A stretch of 33,887 nt of DNA from NCBI GenBank assembly GCA_020741775.1, contig DYYG01000061.1, forward strand, positions 1 through 33,887. Direction: 5' to 3'. Shown piece after piece: positions 15,282 to 22,602 of this stretch. The translations under genes were made by a program, and so were the position numbers. Source of the DNA: Methylorubrum populi. GTDB taxonomy: Bacteria; Pseudomonadota; Alphaproteobacteria; Rhizobiales; Beijerinckiaceae. Position 1 is the first letter of the stretch, and every line of letters begins with the position of its first letter. Under the pieces are notes generated by a model that was given only the letters and a program-made list of their open reading frames with translations, was not told where the DNA came from and made no database searches.

Positions 15282-16492
15282 CCGTCGTTCCGGTTCTGCA
15301 TCGAGATCTCGTAGGCCTGCAGCGTGGTGCGGGACTGTCGCAGCGGCCGGGCGATCTGGACCGCGATGGCGTCGTCAATCCGGCCGATCCGCCCCTGCGT
15401 CAGCGCCCAGTCGCCGCAGCGGACCGTGATCAGGTCCGTGGGCTTGCGGTCGAACATCAGCGTGTCGCCGACCTTGAGCCCGAGCACCCGCTTCAGGGGC
15501 AGCGTCACCTCGTGGAGCACCGCCTCCATCTCCAGATCCGCCTGCCAGATCTCGGTGGCGAGGTGGCTCTCCCAGACCTGGTCGCGCCCGAGTCGCTCGC
15601 CCATGAAGCTCTGCATCAGCAGTTCACGGATCGATTCGATGGTGGCGTAGGGAAACAGGATCTGCATCCCGCCGCCGCGTCCGTCCATGTCGAGCTTCAG
15701 GCTGATCAGGATGGCGGCGTTGCCGGGGCGGGTGATGGTGGCGAAGCGCGGATTGGTCTCCAGGCGGTCGATGCCGAAGCGCACCGGCGACAGCGGCTGG
15801 AACGACAATTCGAGATCCGTCAGGATGATGTCGATCAGGCGACGCACGAGGTTCATCTCGATCGTCGTGAAGGGCCGCCCGTCCAGGCGGCTCGACGAGC
15901 CGCCGCGCTTGCCTCCGAGCAGGAGATCCAGGGTCGAGTAGGCCAGCGTCTGCTCGACGGTGACGATCCCCGATCCTTCCCAGGGATCGGCCTTGAACAC
16001 GCCGAGCAGGGTCGGCAGCGGGATGGCGTTCAGATAGTCGCCGAAACGGACCGAGGTGATGTTGTCGAGGGTCACCTCGACGTTGTCCTGGAAGAAGTTG
16101 CGCAGGGAGGTCGACAGCAACCGGATCATCCGGTCGAAGACGATCTCCAGCATCGGCAGGCGTTCGTACTGAACGACGCCCGAATCGACGATGGCGCGCA
16201 CGCCCCCCGCACCGGAGGCGGAGAGTTCGCGTAAGGAGAACCCGAGAACGCCGTCGATCTCGTCCTGATTCAGGATGCGATCATTGCCGGCCAGTTCGGG
16301 GAGATTCTCGGTCTCCCCGTCCTCGATCATCGTCGCCCATTCGGCGGCGACGTCGCCCGCGCTCTTGGTCGTCCCCTGCTCGGCCAGGGCCGCGCCCCAT
16401 TCCTCCGCCAGGGAGGCGTCGCCGCCGCCTTCGCCCTGCTCGGCAAAGGCTGCTGCCCAATCGTCCTCGAGTTCGTCTTCGGGTCCGGTCAT
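15278..16492 (-). CDS. fliM: Flagellar motor switch protein FliM
   Basis: FliM forms the C-ring with FliG and FliN and binds CheY-P. This 404-residue version has the CheY-P-binding motif ILNQDEIDGVLGF at 73-85, the CheC-like middle domain with a VRAIVDS loop region (about 100-300), and a C-terminal SpoA/FliN-like domain (about 325-395: LGLKVGDTLMFD). It is longer than typical FliM (about 320-340) because of a 70-residue acidic N-terminal extension with three copies of a W-A-x-x-x-E unit (DWAAAFAEQ 11-19, EWGAALAEQ 31-39, EWATMIEDG 51-59). It is the second gene after fliL (56 bp gap) and overlaps the DUF6468 gene by 4 bp. Regulation is probably from the CtrA-box promoter upstream of fliL. Confidence 0.96.
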   Translation of the reverse strand: MTGPEDELEDDWAAAFAEQGEGGGDASLAEEWGAALAEQGTTKSAGDVAAEWATMIEDGETENLPELAGNDRILNQDEIDGVLGFSLRELSASGAGGVRAIVDSGVVQYERLPMLEIVFDRMIRLLSTSLRNFFQDNVEVTLDNITSVRFGDYLNAIPLPTLLGVFKADPWEGSGIVTVEQTLAYSTLDLLLGGKRGGSSSRLDGRPFTTIEMNLVRRLIDIILTDLELSFQPLSPVRFGIDRLETNPRFATITRPGNAAILISLKLDMDGRGGGMQILFPYATIESIRELLMQSFMGERLGRDQVWESHLATEIWQADLEMEAVLHEVTLPLKRVLGLKVGDTLMFDRKPTDLITVRCGDWALTQGRIGRIDDAIAVQIARPLRQSRTTLQAYEISMQNRNDG

Positions 16493-16548
16493 GCTTGCAT
16501 CGCGCTGTCAGGCTGTCGGGGAGATCGGCTTCGGCAGGATGGGCCCGC

Positions 16549-17064
16549 TCACTGGACGATGACGTCCTTGAACAGCACCGCCTCGGCCTTGGCCGGGTGG
16601 ATCGCGATGTTGACCCGCCTCAGCAATTCTTCGCGCAGGCGATACATGCCGGCGGAGCCGGCGAGATCGCTCCCCCGGAGTTCGCGCAGGTAAGTCTGGA
16701 AGGTGTCCTCCACCCGCGGCATCAGCGGCTTGACCGCCGCCTCGGCCTTGGCATCCTTCAATTCGAGGGAGACCCGCAGCTTGAGGACGTTGGCCTTCTG
16801 CGTCCCGGGATCGGGGCTCAGGTTGACCAGCATGTCGCGCATGTCGAGGAACACGGTCTGAGCCTTCGGCTCGGCCTTCTCGGCCCCGTGCTCGCCGGCA
16901 TCGGCATGGGCCGCCCTGTTCTTCATGAAGAAGAAGCCGCCTCCGCCGCCGAGCAGCAGCACCGCCGCGGCCGCGATGATGATGAGCTTCTTCTTGGACT
17001 TCGGGGCCTCGACTTCGCCCTCTTCGCCCTCGGCCTCAGGCACCTTTTTCGGCTTCTTGGCCAT
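16549..17064 (-). CDS. fliL: Flagellar basal body-associated protein FliL
   Basis: This 171-residue, single-pass inner-membrane protein associates with stators and aids motor torque. A short charged cytoplasmic tail (1-24, rich in Lys/Glu) precedes TM residues 25-47 with a poly-Gly/Phe end (LLLGGGGGFFF). A periplasmic FliL domain (about 68-171) contains FLDMRDMLVNLSP, ANVLKLRVSLEL, a LMPRVEDTFQTYLREL helix and the C-terminal VLFKDVIVQ, which is a strong family signature. It is the first gene of the fliL-fliM-DUF6468-motE-like run. Its ATG is 62 bp from a perfect CtrA-type box in the region shared with flgF, so it is likely an early, CtrA-controlled flagellar gene. Confidence 0.95.
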   Translation of the reverse strand: MAKKPKKVPEAEGEEGEVEAPKSKKKLIIIAAAAVLLLGGGGGFFFMKNRAAHADAGEHGAEKAEPKAQTVFLDMRDMLVNLSPDPGTQKANVLKLRVSLELKDAKAEAAVKPLMPRVEDTFQTYLRELRGSDLAGSAGMYRLREELLRRVNIAIHPAKAEAVLFKDVIVQ

Positions 17065-17125
17065 GATCTGCTCGTCGCGGCTCCCGGGGAACGAATCCCT
17101 AGGCCTCCGTTCTCCGCCGACGTGG

Positions 17126-17140
17126 TTAACCTGCGGTTAA
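17126..17140 (-). promoter_or_regulatory. CtrA box upstream of fliL
   Basis: TTAA (17126-17129), seven bases, TTAA (17137-17140): an exact TTAA-N7-TTAA CtrA full site. Read towards fliL it is TTAACCGCAGGTTAACCA, with the extended TTAACC half typical of CtrA. It lies 62 bp before the fliL ATG. CtrA is known to activate early flagellar operons in Caulobacter; the assignment here is from consensus. Confidence 0.82.
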
Positions 17141-17256
17141 GCAGGCAGAACTTGCCGGGTCGGACTTGCCGCCGGGACCGGAGCGTCCGGCGCCGCATCG
17201 TCGGCTTCGCTTGGATAAGTGACTGCGAAATCGAGTGAAAAGGAGAGTGGCCGGGT

Positions 17257-17272
17257 TGGCACGGACTCTGCG
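17257..17272 (+). promoter_or_regulatory. Sigma-54 promoter of flgF
   Basis: TGGCACGGACTCTGCG has the -24 TGGCAC, the -12 CTGC and the required 10 bases between GG and GC. Transcription should start near 17283, 29 nt before the flgF ATG. A GANTC methylation sequence (GACTC, 17264-17268) lies inside the element. Sigma-54 control of rod and ring genes is known from Caulobacter; the activator (FlbD-like) is not in the window. Confidence 0.8.
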
Positions 17273-17311
17273 GTGATGAGGCCGAACCGTCGCCGTCATC
17301 CGAGGCACCCC

Positions 17312-18052
17312 ATGCAGAACGCGCTCTTCGTCGGAGTCTCCGCCCAGGCCGCGCTCGCCCGCGAACTCGACGTCATCGCCAACAACATGGCCAACGTCTC
17401 GACCACCGGCTTCAAGGCGCGCTCGGCGCGCTTCCAGGAATTCCTGATGCCGGTGGCTTCGGCCGACAGCTTCCAGCGGGCCGACCGGCGCGTCTCCTAC
17501 GTCATCGATAACGGCACCCCCCTCGACCTGTCCCAGGGATCGGTGGAGACCGATGGCAACCCGATGCATGTGGCCATGCGCGGTGATGCCTTCCTCACCG
17601 TCCAGACGCCGCAGGGCCCGCGCTACACCCGCAACGGCGCCTTCGAACTCGACCCGCAGGGCAACCTCGTCACCTCCGACGGCTACGCGGTGCAGGGCGA
17701 TGGCGGCCCGATCACCATCGGCCAGCAGGAAACCGGCCTGTCGATCGCCCCGGACGGCACGATCTCGACCAATCTCGGCATCCGGGGCCGGCTGCGGATC
17801 GTCACCTTCGCCAATCCGCAGGCTCTGCAATCCGAGGGCACCAACCTGTTCTCGTCGCAGGCCCCGGGCCAGCCCGCCGGGCCGGGCCAGCACCTCGAAC
17901 CGGGGGCGCTCGAGCGCTCCAACGTCAAGCCGGTGGTGGAGATGACCCGGCTGATGGACGTGAACCGCACCTACGCGATGGTCTCGAGCGTGATCTCGCG
18001 TCTCGACGATCTGCGCGGCACGGCGATCCGCCGTCTCGCCGATGTCGCCTGA
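17312..18052 (+). CDS. flgF: Flagellar basal-body rod protein FlgF
   Basis: FlgF builds the proximal rod. The 246-residue product has the N-terminal rod signature (about 1-30: MQNALFVGVSAQAALARELD, IANNMANVSTTGFKA), a middle domain with GDAFLTVQTPQGPRYTRNGAF and the C-terminal helix (LERSNVKPVVEMTRLMDVNRTYAMVSSVI) used for coiled-coil packing. The reading frame stays open upstream to 17219, but the homologous start is ATG 17312, preceded by GAGG. It is the first gene of a flgF-flgG-flgA-flgH run with intergenic gaps of 25, 11 and 46 bp. Export is through the flagellar type III apparatus, so no signal peptide is expected. Confidence 0.96.
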   Translation: MQNALFVGVSAQAALARELDVIANNMANVSTTGFKARSARFQEFLMPVASADSFQRADRRVSYVIDNGTPLDLSQGSVETDGNPMHVAMRGDAFLTVQTPQGPRYTRNGAFELDPQGNLVTSDGYAVQGDGGPITIGQQETGLSIAPDGTISTNLGIRGRLRIVTFANPQALQSEGTNLFSSQAPGQPAGPGQHLEPGALERSNVKPVVEMTRLMDVNRTYAMVSSVISRLDDLRGTAIRRLADVA

Positions 18053-18077
18053 TCGTTTGGCTGGAAGGTAGATTCCG

Positions 18078-18869
18078 ATGCGTGCCCTCTACGCCGCCGC
18101 CACGGGCATGGCGGCCCAGGAACTCAACGTCCAGGTCATCTCGAACAACATCGCCAACCTGCGCACCACCGGATACAAGCGCCAGCAGGTGCATTTTCAG
18201 GATCTGCTCTACCAGAACCTGCGCCGCTCCGGCTCCTCGACCTCGGACCAGAACACGATCCTCCCCGCCGGCCTCGCCCTCGGCTCGGGCGTGAAGACCA
18301 CCTCGACGGCCCGGGTCATGACCCAGGGCTCGCTGACCCAGACAGAGAAGGATTACGACGTCGCCATCCGCGGCGAGGGCTTCTTCCGCGTCCGCCTGCC
18401 CGACGGGCGCACCGCCTATAGCCGCGACGGCTCCTTCGACCTCGATTCCCAGGGGCAGCTCGTCACCCGCGACGGCTACCTGCTCGATCCCGGCGTCACC
18501 GTGCCCAACACCGCCACCTCGGTGACAATCTCGGCGACCGGCGCGGTTCAGGCGACCCTGCCGGGCCAGACCGCGCCGCAGGCGCTCGGCCAGTTCCAGC
18601 TCGCCCGCTTCGTCAACAAGGTCGGCCTCGAATCCATCGGCGACAACCTGTTCGTGGAAACCGCCGCCTCCGGCCCCGCCATCACCGGCCTGCCGAATGC
18701 CGAGGGCTTCGGCAGCCTGCAGCAGAGCTATCTCGAAGAGGCCAACGTCAACGCGGTCACCGAGATCTCGTCCCTGATCGCGGCCCAGCGCGCCTACGAG
18801 ATGAACTCGAAGGTCGTCACCGCCGCCGACCAGATGCTCTCCACCACCTCGCAGATGTTCCGCGGCTGA
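18078..18869 (+). CDS. flgG: Flagellar basal-body (distal) rod protein FlgG
   Basis: The 263-residue distal rod subunit has the usual family length. The N-terminus MRALYAAATGMAAQELNVQVISNN-type segment contains SNNIANLRTTGYKRQQ. The FlgG-specific region LGSGVKTTSTARVMTQGSLTQTEKDYDVAI follows, and the C-terminal LEEANVNAVTEISSLIAAQRAYEMNSKVV coiled-coil motif is intact. GGAAGG before the ATG supports the start. It lies 25 bp after flgF in the predicted sigma-54-dependent operon. No anomaly was noted. Confidence 0.97.
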   Translation: MRALYAAATGMAAQELNVQVISNNIANLRTTGYKRQQVHFQDLLYQNLRRSGSSTSDQNTILPAGLALGSGVKTTSTARVMTQGSLTQTEKDYDVAIRGEGFFRVRLPDGRTAYSRDGSFDLDSQGQLVTRDGYLLDPGVTVPNTATSVTISATGAVQATLPGQTAPQALGQFQLARFVNKVGLESIGDNLFVETAASGPAITGLPNAEGFGSLQQSYLEEANVNAVTEISSLIAAQRAYEMNSKVVTAADQMLSTTSQMFRG

Positions 18870-18880
18870 GAACGCGCGCC

Positions 18881-19930
18881 ATGACCCATGCCCTCCGCCC
18901 GCTCCGCCGCTCCGCCCCGCTGGCCGTGACTCCGCTCTCCCGCGGCGTGATCGGCCGGACCCTGTTCGCCCTCGCCGCCTTCGTCGCGATGGCGCTGTTC
19001 GCCCTGCCCTTGATGGCTGCCGGCAACCCGCTGCGGCTGCGCGGCGACGTCACCGCCCGTGGCGACACCCTGAGCCTCGGCGATCTCGTCGAGGGCGCGC
19101 CCGCCGAGCTCGCGAACCGCCCGCTGTTCCGCGCGCCCGCCCTTGGGGCGGTCGGCACGATCCAGGCCCGGCGCATCGTCGAGGCGGCGGCCGGCCTCGG
19201 CCTGACCGGGATCGAGAGCGGCGGACGGGTGCAGGTCACGGTGCAGCGCGCCGCCCGCCGGGTCGGGCCGCCGGAGATCGAGGCCGCCCTGAAGCGCGCC
19301 CTGGAGACCGGCTACGGCCTCGACGCCAAATCCGTCTCGGTGCGCCTCGACGGCGAGGCGCCAGTCCTGCTCGCCCCGCTCGACCTCGACGGGCAGGCGG
19401 CGGCGGTCGATGTGACCTACGAACCCCGATCGCGTCGGGTCGCCGGCCTCATCGTCCTCGGCGAACGCCAAGCCTCCCTGCGGGTCGCCGGCATTGCCGT
19501 CGAGACGCGCGAGGTGGCGGTGCTGACCCGCAGCCTCAACCGCGGCGAGGCGGTGGCCGGCGCCGACTTCACGATCGAGCGCCGCCCGCGCGACGCCGTG
19601 CCGACCGACGCGCAGGGCGCGCCCGGCCTGATCGCCGGTCAGGTGGCGCAGCGCTCCCTCAGTGCCGGTTCGGTCCTGCGCTCCGGCGACGTGGCGCCGC
19701 CCGATCTGGTCGCCCGCGGCGAGAGCGTGGCCATCGTGTTCGAGACGCCCGGCGTGTCCCTGTCGATGCGCGGCATCGCCAACGAGAGCGGCCGGCTCGG
19801 CGCCAGCGTCTCGGTGACGAACGGCGCCTCGAAGAAGGTGCTCCAGGCGGTGGTGGTCGGTCCCGGCCGGGTCTCGGTGAGCCCCGCCCCGCAGCCGCAA
19901 CCCCTGCTTCAAGCCAGCGCGGCCCCCTGA
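18881..19930 (+). CDS. flgA: Flagellar P-ring assembly chaperone FlgA
   Basis: The 349-residue periplasmic protein is longer than enterobacterial FlgA (about 220) but in line with the long alphaproteobacterial form. A signal or TM segment (about 24-47, ending LPLMAAG) is followed by an N-terminal region with ARGDTLSLGDLVEG. The SAF-like C-terminal domain (about 205-340) carries EVAVLTRSLNRGEAVAGADF, LIAGQVAQRSLSAGSVLRSGDVAPPDLVARGE and the closing SVTNGASKKVLQAVVVGPGRVSV. FlgA helps FlgI form the P-ring around the rod. It is 11 bp after flgG and 46 bp before flgH. The start at 18881 gives a long n-region (23 residues) before the hydrophobic core, so an internal start cannot be excluded, but no in-frame ATG precedes the core. 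Confidence 0.92.
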   Translation: MTHALRPLRRSAPLAVTPLSRGVIGRTLFALAAFVAMALFALPLMAAGNPLRLRGDVTARGDTLSLGDLVEGAPAELANRPLFRAPALGAVGTIQARRIVEAAAGLGLTGIESGGRVQVTVQRAARRVGPPEIEAALKRALETGYGLDAKSVSVRLDGEAPVLLAPLDLDGQAAAVDVTYEPRSRRVAGLIVLGERQASLRVAGIAVETREVAVLTRSLNRGEAVAGADFTIERRPRDAVPTDAQGAPGLIAGQVAQRSLSAGSVLRSGDVAPPDLVARGESVAIVFETPGVSLSMRGIANESGRLGASVSVTNGASKKVLQAVVVGPGRVSVSPAPQPQPLLQASAAP

Positions 19931-19976
19931 GGCCGCCGCACCCGCCCCATTCCTTTCGCCAGCGCCGGACCCTCCG

Positions 19977-20735
19977 ATGACCGCTCGCCTGCCCTGCCTG
20001 TCCCTGCCCCGCCTCGCCGTGATCCTGGCGCTCGCGCCGCTCGGCGCCTGCAACACCGTGGACCGCCTCTCGCAGGTCGGCGCCACGCCGACGCTGTCGG
20101 CGATCGAGGACCCGACCGCCCAGCCCGGCTACCGCCCGGTGCGGATGGCGATGCCCGACATCCAGCCCGTTTCCTACGCGCCGAACTCCCTGTGGCGCAC
20201 CGGCTCGCGGGCCTTCTTCAAGGATCAGCGCGCCGCCCGGATCGGCGACCTGCTCACCGTCAAGGTGAACGTGACCGATAAGGCCAACCTCAACAACGAG
20301 ACCAAGCGCTCGCGCAGCAACGCGGAGGGCTTCGGCCTGCCCAATGCCTTCGGTCTGGAAAAGAATGCCGGCGTCGCCGCCGCCGGGATCAGCGCCGACA
20401 AGCTTCTGAACGGCACCTCGACCTCATCGAGCGACGGCGCGGGCTCGGTGCAGCGGGCCGAGACGGTGACGACCAATGTCGCGGCGGTCGTCACGCAGGT
20501 GCTGCCCAACGGCAACCTCGTGGTGGAGGGCAAGCAGGAGATCCGCATCAATTTCGAGGTGCGGGAGCTGATCGTGGCCGGCGTGGTCCGCCCCGAGGAC
20601 ATCGAATCCGACAACACCATCGATTCGACCAAGATCGCGCAAGCTCGGATCGCCTATGGCGGAAGGGGCCAGATCACCGACGTGCAGCAGCCGCGCTACG
20701 GCCAGCAGCTCGTCGATATCCTGCTGCCGTTCTGA
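19977..20735 (+). CDS. flgH: Flagellar L-ring lipoprotein FlgH
   Basis: FlgH forms the outer-membrane L-ring. The 252-residue product has a lipoprotein signal with lipobox PLGAC, Cys25 being the lipidated residue. The motif SLWRTGSRAFFKDQRAARIGDLLTVKV is typical of FlgH, as are NGNLVVEGKQEIRINFEVRELIVAGVVRPEDI and the C-terminal IAYGGRGQITDVQQPRYGQQLVDILLPF. It is the last gene of the flgF-G-A-H run and converges on a small membrane protein gene with a 15-bp gap. No clear terminator separates them. Confidence 0.97.
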   Translation: MTARLPCLSLPRLAVILALAPLGACNTVDRLSQVGATPTLSAIEDPTAQPGYRPVRMAMPDIQPVSYAPNSLWRTGSRAFFKDQRAARIGDLLTVKVNVTDKANLNNETKRSRSNAEGFGLPNAFGLEKNAGVAAAGISADKLLNGTSTSSSDGAGSVQRAETVTTNVAAVVTQVLPNGNLVVEGKQEIRINFEVRELIVAGVVRPEDIESDNTIDSTKIAQARIAYGGRGQITDVQQPRYGQQLVDILLPF

Positions 20736-20750
20736 TCGGGCGGCGCTCGG

Positions 20751-20933
20751 TCAATGCTCGGTGCCGGGCCGGTTCTCCCGCGGCGCCTCGCCATGGGTCT
20801 GGACGAAGCTGGAGCGGCGCGGATCGTGTTTCGACTGCGCCACCCGTCCCCGCTGCCAGATGGCAAAGGCCGCGACCAGAACGATAGTGACGATGGCGAG
20901 CAGCGGAATAAGCACGTCGTTCGACACGGCCAT
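20751..20933 (-). CDS. Uncharacterised 60-residue single-pass membrane protein
   Basis: I do not recognise a family. The predicted product starts MAVSNDVLIPLLAIVTIVLV, has one transmembrane helix (about 7-24) and a polar, basic C-terminal tail of about 36 residues (QRGRVAQSKHDPRRSSFVQTH...). The ATG at 20933 is preceded by GAAGGA at good spacing, which strongly supports translation; the open frame extends further upstream without support. It lies within the flagellar cluster, convergent with flgH and downstream of the uncharacterised 235-residue protein gene on the same strand, but 331 bp apart. Flagellar linkage is only by position. Confidence 0.65.
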   Translation of the reverse strand: MAVSNDVLIPLLAIVTIVLVAAFAIWQRGRVAQSKHDPRRSSFVQTHGEAPRENRPGTEH

Positions 20934-21264
20934 TTCCTTCGATGATTGTGTTCGGGGGCAAGTGGCGCGCTCAATAAAAGTTCCGGATCCTCGGATCGGT
21001 CGCAAGATTGTAATCGGCTGATCCAAGTTGCCGATATGGCGATATCAATTGAGGATAAGACAGAAATCCGCGTCGATTCCTGCCTTTCGAGTCCTGAAGA
21101 CAGCCTCCGCTTACGAGGGGCAGGACCGATCCGGGACGGTGTTGGGACGGTCTGAACGCTTCGCCGATGCGCGAAATGATTGCGGAAGCCGTCGCCGGCC
21201 CGTCACCGAGACGCGTTTTGCCGACATCGTTCAAATCGTAACGCGGGCCGGATGTCGTGCCGGC
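20934..21264. other. 331-bp intergenic stretch, no gene seen
   Basis: This stretch is less GC-rich than its surroundings. It contains a duplicated GGGACGGT (21133-21140 and 21144-21151, 11 bp apart). I saw no ORF with a credible start and codon usage, no tRNA and no strong terminator. It probably carries the promoter of the 60-residue membrane protein gene; no -24/-12 or CtrA element was found. Confidence 0.4.
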
Positions 21265-21972
21265 CTATGCGGAAATGCGCAGGATCGAGCCATACCGCTT
21301 CAGCACCTCACCCCTCGGGTCGCTTGCAGTCGGCACGGCGCCGGACATCACTCCCATGTAATCCTCGGCCGCCGACGACAGGGCACCGTCCTTCAGCGTC
21401 ATCACGCCGGACAGCTTCTGGATGTCGATCATGCGCGTGCTGTGGCGTTCGTAGGCCGCGTTCTGCTCATTCCTGTCGCGGGCGTTCTTCTTCTCTTGGT
21501 TGTAAAGCTCCAGAGATTTCTGTGCCGCTTGCATGGCCTTGAGGGAAGCGACGCTCTCGAATTCCTTTGCGAGTTCGGGATCGTTCCCGAAAAGCTTCTC
21601 GATCTTCTTCCGGTAGGGACTGTCACTGACGACCCTGCCCGATTCCATGCGCAGGGCGATCGGCTCGTCGACGGGAATGCCTTCGCCGGAGAAGGCCGCG
21701 CTCAGCCGGCCGGCGAGCGTCTCGGAGCGGACCTTCAACTGCTCGTCGAAGGAGCGGGTGGCGTTCGCCGTCGCTTCCTGGGCAGCTTTCAGCCCGTCGA
21801 GAGCGGACTTCGCCGTGTCGGAGAGTGTCACGACCGCTGCCGCAGCGGGGACGCTCCCCCGCGCCGTCTGCGGGCTCTGCGGTGGCGCGGTCAGTTTGGC
21901 GGAGATGGTGCCGTCAGCACCGCTGCGGTGGAAGGCCGAGCCGGGCTGCCGGTTGGCTATCGTCACGGACAT
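21265..21972 (-). CDS. Uncharacterised helical protein in the flagellar cluster
   Basis: I do not recognise this 235-residue protein. The ATG at 21972 is chosen because GGAAGAGGA lies six bases before it; an ATG two codons earlier would touch that sequence. There is no signal peptide or membrane helix. The first 45 residues are Ser/Ala/Pro-rich and probably disordered. Residues about 45-110 are helical (VTLSDTAKSALDGLKAAQ...). A conserved-looking middle has PIALRMESGRVVSDSPYRKKIEKLF and DPELAKEFESVASLKAMQ, and a strongly helical, charged segment (KSLELYNQEKKNARDRNEQ) follows. The C-terminus is LKRYGSILRISA. The start region recalls rod or hook proteins with an N-terminal disordered export segment, suggesting a possible type III flagellar substrate or regulator, but this is speculation. 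It sits 147 bp after the flgN-like gene on the same strand. Confidence 0.7.
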   Translation of the reverse strand: MSVTIANRQPGSAFHRSGADGTISAKLTAPPQSPQTARGSVPAAAAVVTLSDTAKSALDGLKAAQEATANATRSFDEQLKVRSETLAGRLSAAFSGEGIPVDEPIALRMESGRVVSDSPYRKKIEKLFGNDPELAKEFESVASLKAMQAAQKSLELYNQEKKNARDRNEQNAAYERHSTRMIDIQKLSGVMTLKDGALSSAAEDYMGVMSGAVPTASDPRGEVLKRYGSILRISA

Positions 21973-22119
21973 CGCCATTCCTCTTCCGAATGCGGCCATA
22001 TCCAAGGCCGCCGGCAAGGCCGCTAAGACGTGTCGCGCGAAGCTGCCTTTCCGGTCAGAATGCAACCATAAGATCGCCTCGGCGTCGCTAAACCGTTAAC
22101 GGTACGGGCGGGCTCGCCA

Positions 22120-22602
22120 TCACAGGCTGCGCGACAGCACCAGCGGGCCGCTCTGGCCGGCGCCCCGGCCGTAGGGGGACGGCGAATGGGACGGGCGGCC
22201 ATAGACGGTGGGGGTGCGCGCCTTGCCGATTTCCTCGGCCAGCGTCTTGATCAGGCTTTCGGACACCGTGCGGGCGGTGGCGAGCACCTGCTGATTGGTC
22301 TCGACCACGGCGGCGAAGCGGTGCTGGGCCACCTTCAGCGCCTCCAGCCCTTCGGGTGCGAAGCGGGCCAGGGCGATGGCGTTGGCTTTCGCTGCTTCCA
22401 GGCCGTTCATGTAGGCGGCGGCGAGGTCGGATTTGGGCGCCGAATCCGCCAGGGCCTGGGCGATGCGCCCGGCCCGCACGCCGTCGCTCTCGCGGGCGAG
22501 GACCGCTTCCAGCGCATCCATGGTGGCGAGCAGCCCCTGGACGAAGGCGAGGGCCGAGGACCGGTCGGTCAGGCGCAGGGGAGTTGCCGGATCAGCGGCC
22601 AT
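22120..22602 (-). CDS. FlgN-like flagellar export chaperone (putative)
   Basis: This 160-residue, mostly helical protein has no signal peptide. The helix pattern FVQGLLATMDALEAVLARE, a second helix around DLAAAYMNGLEAAKANAIAL and the final helix FAAVVETNQQVLATARTVSESLIKTLAEEI match the FlgN layout (long antiparallel helices ending near a conserved N/S-rich stretch). FlgN escorts hook-filament junction proteins FlgK and FlgL to the export gate. The last 30 residues are a Ser/Pro/Tyr/Gly-rich tail that is probably disordered. The start at 22602 is well supported by AGGAGG 6 nt upstream and overlaps the end of flgJ by 11 bp, so the two are co-translated. FlgN diverges fast, so the family call rests on helical pattern plus location. 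Confidence 0.6.
   Translation of the reverse strand: MAADPATPLRLTDRSSALAFVQGLLATMDALEAVLARESDGVRAGRIAQALADSAPKSDLAAAYMNGLEAAKANAIALARFAPEGLEALKVAQHRFAAVVETNQQVLATARTVSESLIKTLAEEIGKARTPTVYGRPSHSPSPYGRGAGQSGPLVLSRSL

Noticed and set aside
22085..22100. TAAACCGTTAAC as a CtrA box upstream of the uncharacterised helical protein.
   Set aside because: The half-sites are not separated by seven bases, so only an isolated TTAAC is present.
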